Shown: piece after piece, positions 6,963-7,533 of the stretch | Layout: every line of letters starts with the position of its first letter | How positions within the stretch are numbered: position 1 is the stretch's first letter | Origin: Actinomycetota bacterium | GTDB taxonomy: Bacteria > Actinomycetota > Actinomycetes > Nanopelagicales > Nanopelagicaceae | DNA: 7,533 bases | NCBI GenBank assembly: GCA_009702845.1 | Contig: WLHG01000046.1 | Location: 1 to 7,533, forward strand | Reading direction: 5' to 3' | Program-made: the position numbers and the translations under genes | Notes under the pieces: generated by a model | What the model was told of the DNA's origin: nothing | Database searches by the model: none | The model's input: the letters and a program-made list of their open reading frames with translations, nothing else

Positions 6963-7533
6963 TCGATTATCGTGCCATTGCAGTCGGAGCTGCAATCTGG
7001 CTCGGCGCACTTTTACAGAGCGCCATTGCTCCTTGGCGAATTACTCTTATCGCCCTTGCCTTGTTGCTCTTTTCTATTGTTAGTCGCAAATTTCGTTTTA
7101 CGGTAATTATTACCGCGCTTTTACTTGGCTCTACCGTGATGTCGCTGCGCGAAGCATCTTTACAACAATCCGAGATAACCCAGTTATATGGGCAATCCGT
7201 AGAGCTCATCGCACAAGTTGTAACGGACCCTAGCCAGAGTCTTTCTGGTAACTACAGTTTTATTGCCCGTGCAATCTATGTTCATACCGAGCAAAACTCC
7301 TACGGAATGCGTATTCCAATTAGGGTCATTACGCCACAATCGAAGGTTCTTGCACTTCTACCTGGTCAGAGTTTTAGTGCAACTGCCAGCATAGTTGATA
7401 GTAATGAGGGACGTGTTGGCGCACTTGTCATAATCGATGGCGGTTTCAAAACCCTCACTCAGGCATCAAGATGGGCGAAATCTTTAGCCTCGATTCGATA
7501 TGGGCTGCGCAACTTATCGGGCGATGGCGATGC
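6929..7533 (+). CDS. comEC: ComEC-type membrane channel protein, N-terminal part (3' end outside window; start uncertain)
   Basis: ComEC forms the inner-membrane channel for single-stranded DNA in transformation. The frame is open from 6893 to the window end with no stop. From about 6965 it encodes an actinobacterial ComEC-like N-terminus: DYRAIAVGAAIWLGALLQSA, two more hydrophobic segments (ITLIALALLLFSIV, FTVIITALLLGSTVM), then a soluble stretch resembling the DUF4131 region (VELIAQVVTDPS ... LLPGQSFSATASIVD), and near the edge IRYGLRNLSGDGDA, which resembles the segment before the Competence domain. No ATG, GTG or TTG occurs in frame between 6893 and 7060. ATT at 6929, with AGGTG 7 nt upstream inside comEA, is the best candidate and would give a normal N-terminus. 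TTG at 7061 or GTG/ATG at 7136/7139 would remove the first helix or more. The family call is good; the start is a guess. Confidence 0.82.
   Translation, partial: MREYQKQSSRLVDYRAIAVGAAIWLGALLQSAIAPWRITLIALALLLFSIVSRKFRFTVIITALLLGSTVMSLREASLQQSEITQLYGQSVELIAQVVTDPSQSLSGNYSFIARAIYVHTEQNSYGMRIPIRVITPQSKVLALLPGQSFSATASIVDSNEGRVGALVIIDGGFKTLTQASRWAKSLASIRYGLRNLSGDGD

Noticed and set aside
6941..6965. Programmed -1 frameshift joining ComEA to ComEC.
   Set aside because: The needed shift is -1 at the comEA end, but no X-XXY-YYZ heptamer fits the comEA frame there, and the A-runs favour +1 instead. Kept only as an alternative to an ATT start.

Overview
The window reads as an ordinary but compact bacterial chromosome segment, with every gene on the + strand. 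By eye the GC content is moderate (mid-40s to about 50%). The cluster nadD - rsfS - histidine phosphatase - tRNA-Ala - leuS - comEA - comEC matches the arrangement known from Actinobacteria such as Streptomyces and, in part, Mycobacterium. Moderate GC, very short spacers and overlapping genes suggest a streamlined actinobacterium; the freshwater acI group (Nanopelagicales) is a plausible guess, not a proof. No mobile element, CRISPR array, rRNA or phage gene was seen, and no stretch over 300 bases lacks a gene.

Layout. 1-1088: the C-terminal half of NAD-dependent DNA ligase LigA, whose start lies upstream of the window. 1101-1223: a 40-residue single-pass membrane protein of unknown function. 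1225-2780: a tight run of nadD (NAD synthesis), rsfS (ribosome silencing) and a histidine-type phosphatase; the last two junctions each overlap by 11 nt. 2815-2887: tRNA-Ala(GGC). 2891-5371: leuS, whose ATG lies 3 nt after the tRNA 3' end. 5409-6293: a short PLP enzyme of the cysteine synthase family. 6354-6962: comEA. From about 6929 to the window end: the N-terminal part of comEC, which has no ordinary start codon where its homology begins.

Functionally the window joins DNA repair and replication (LigA), NAD supply (NadD; NAD is also LigA's cofactor), translation control and charging (RsfS, tRNA-Ala, LeuRS), sulfur amino acid metabolism (the PLP enzyme) and DNA uptake across the membrane (ComEA, ComEC). 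The close packing suggests polycistronic transcription from ligA or earlier to the phosphatase. A possible new promoter precedes the tRNA, and another possible one precedes comEA.

No clear undescribed system is visible. The points most worth a second look are the tRNA-leuS junction, which would give leuS mRNA a near-leaderless 5' end after tRNA processing; the missing canonical start of comEC; the short, non-mycobacterial type of LeuRS with an AMSKS signature; and the small membrane protein beside nadD.
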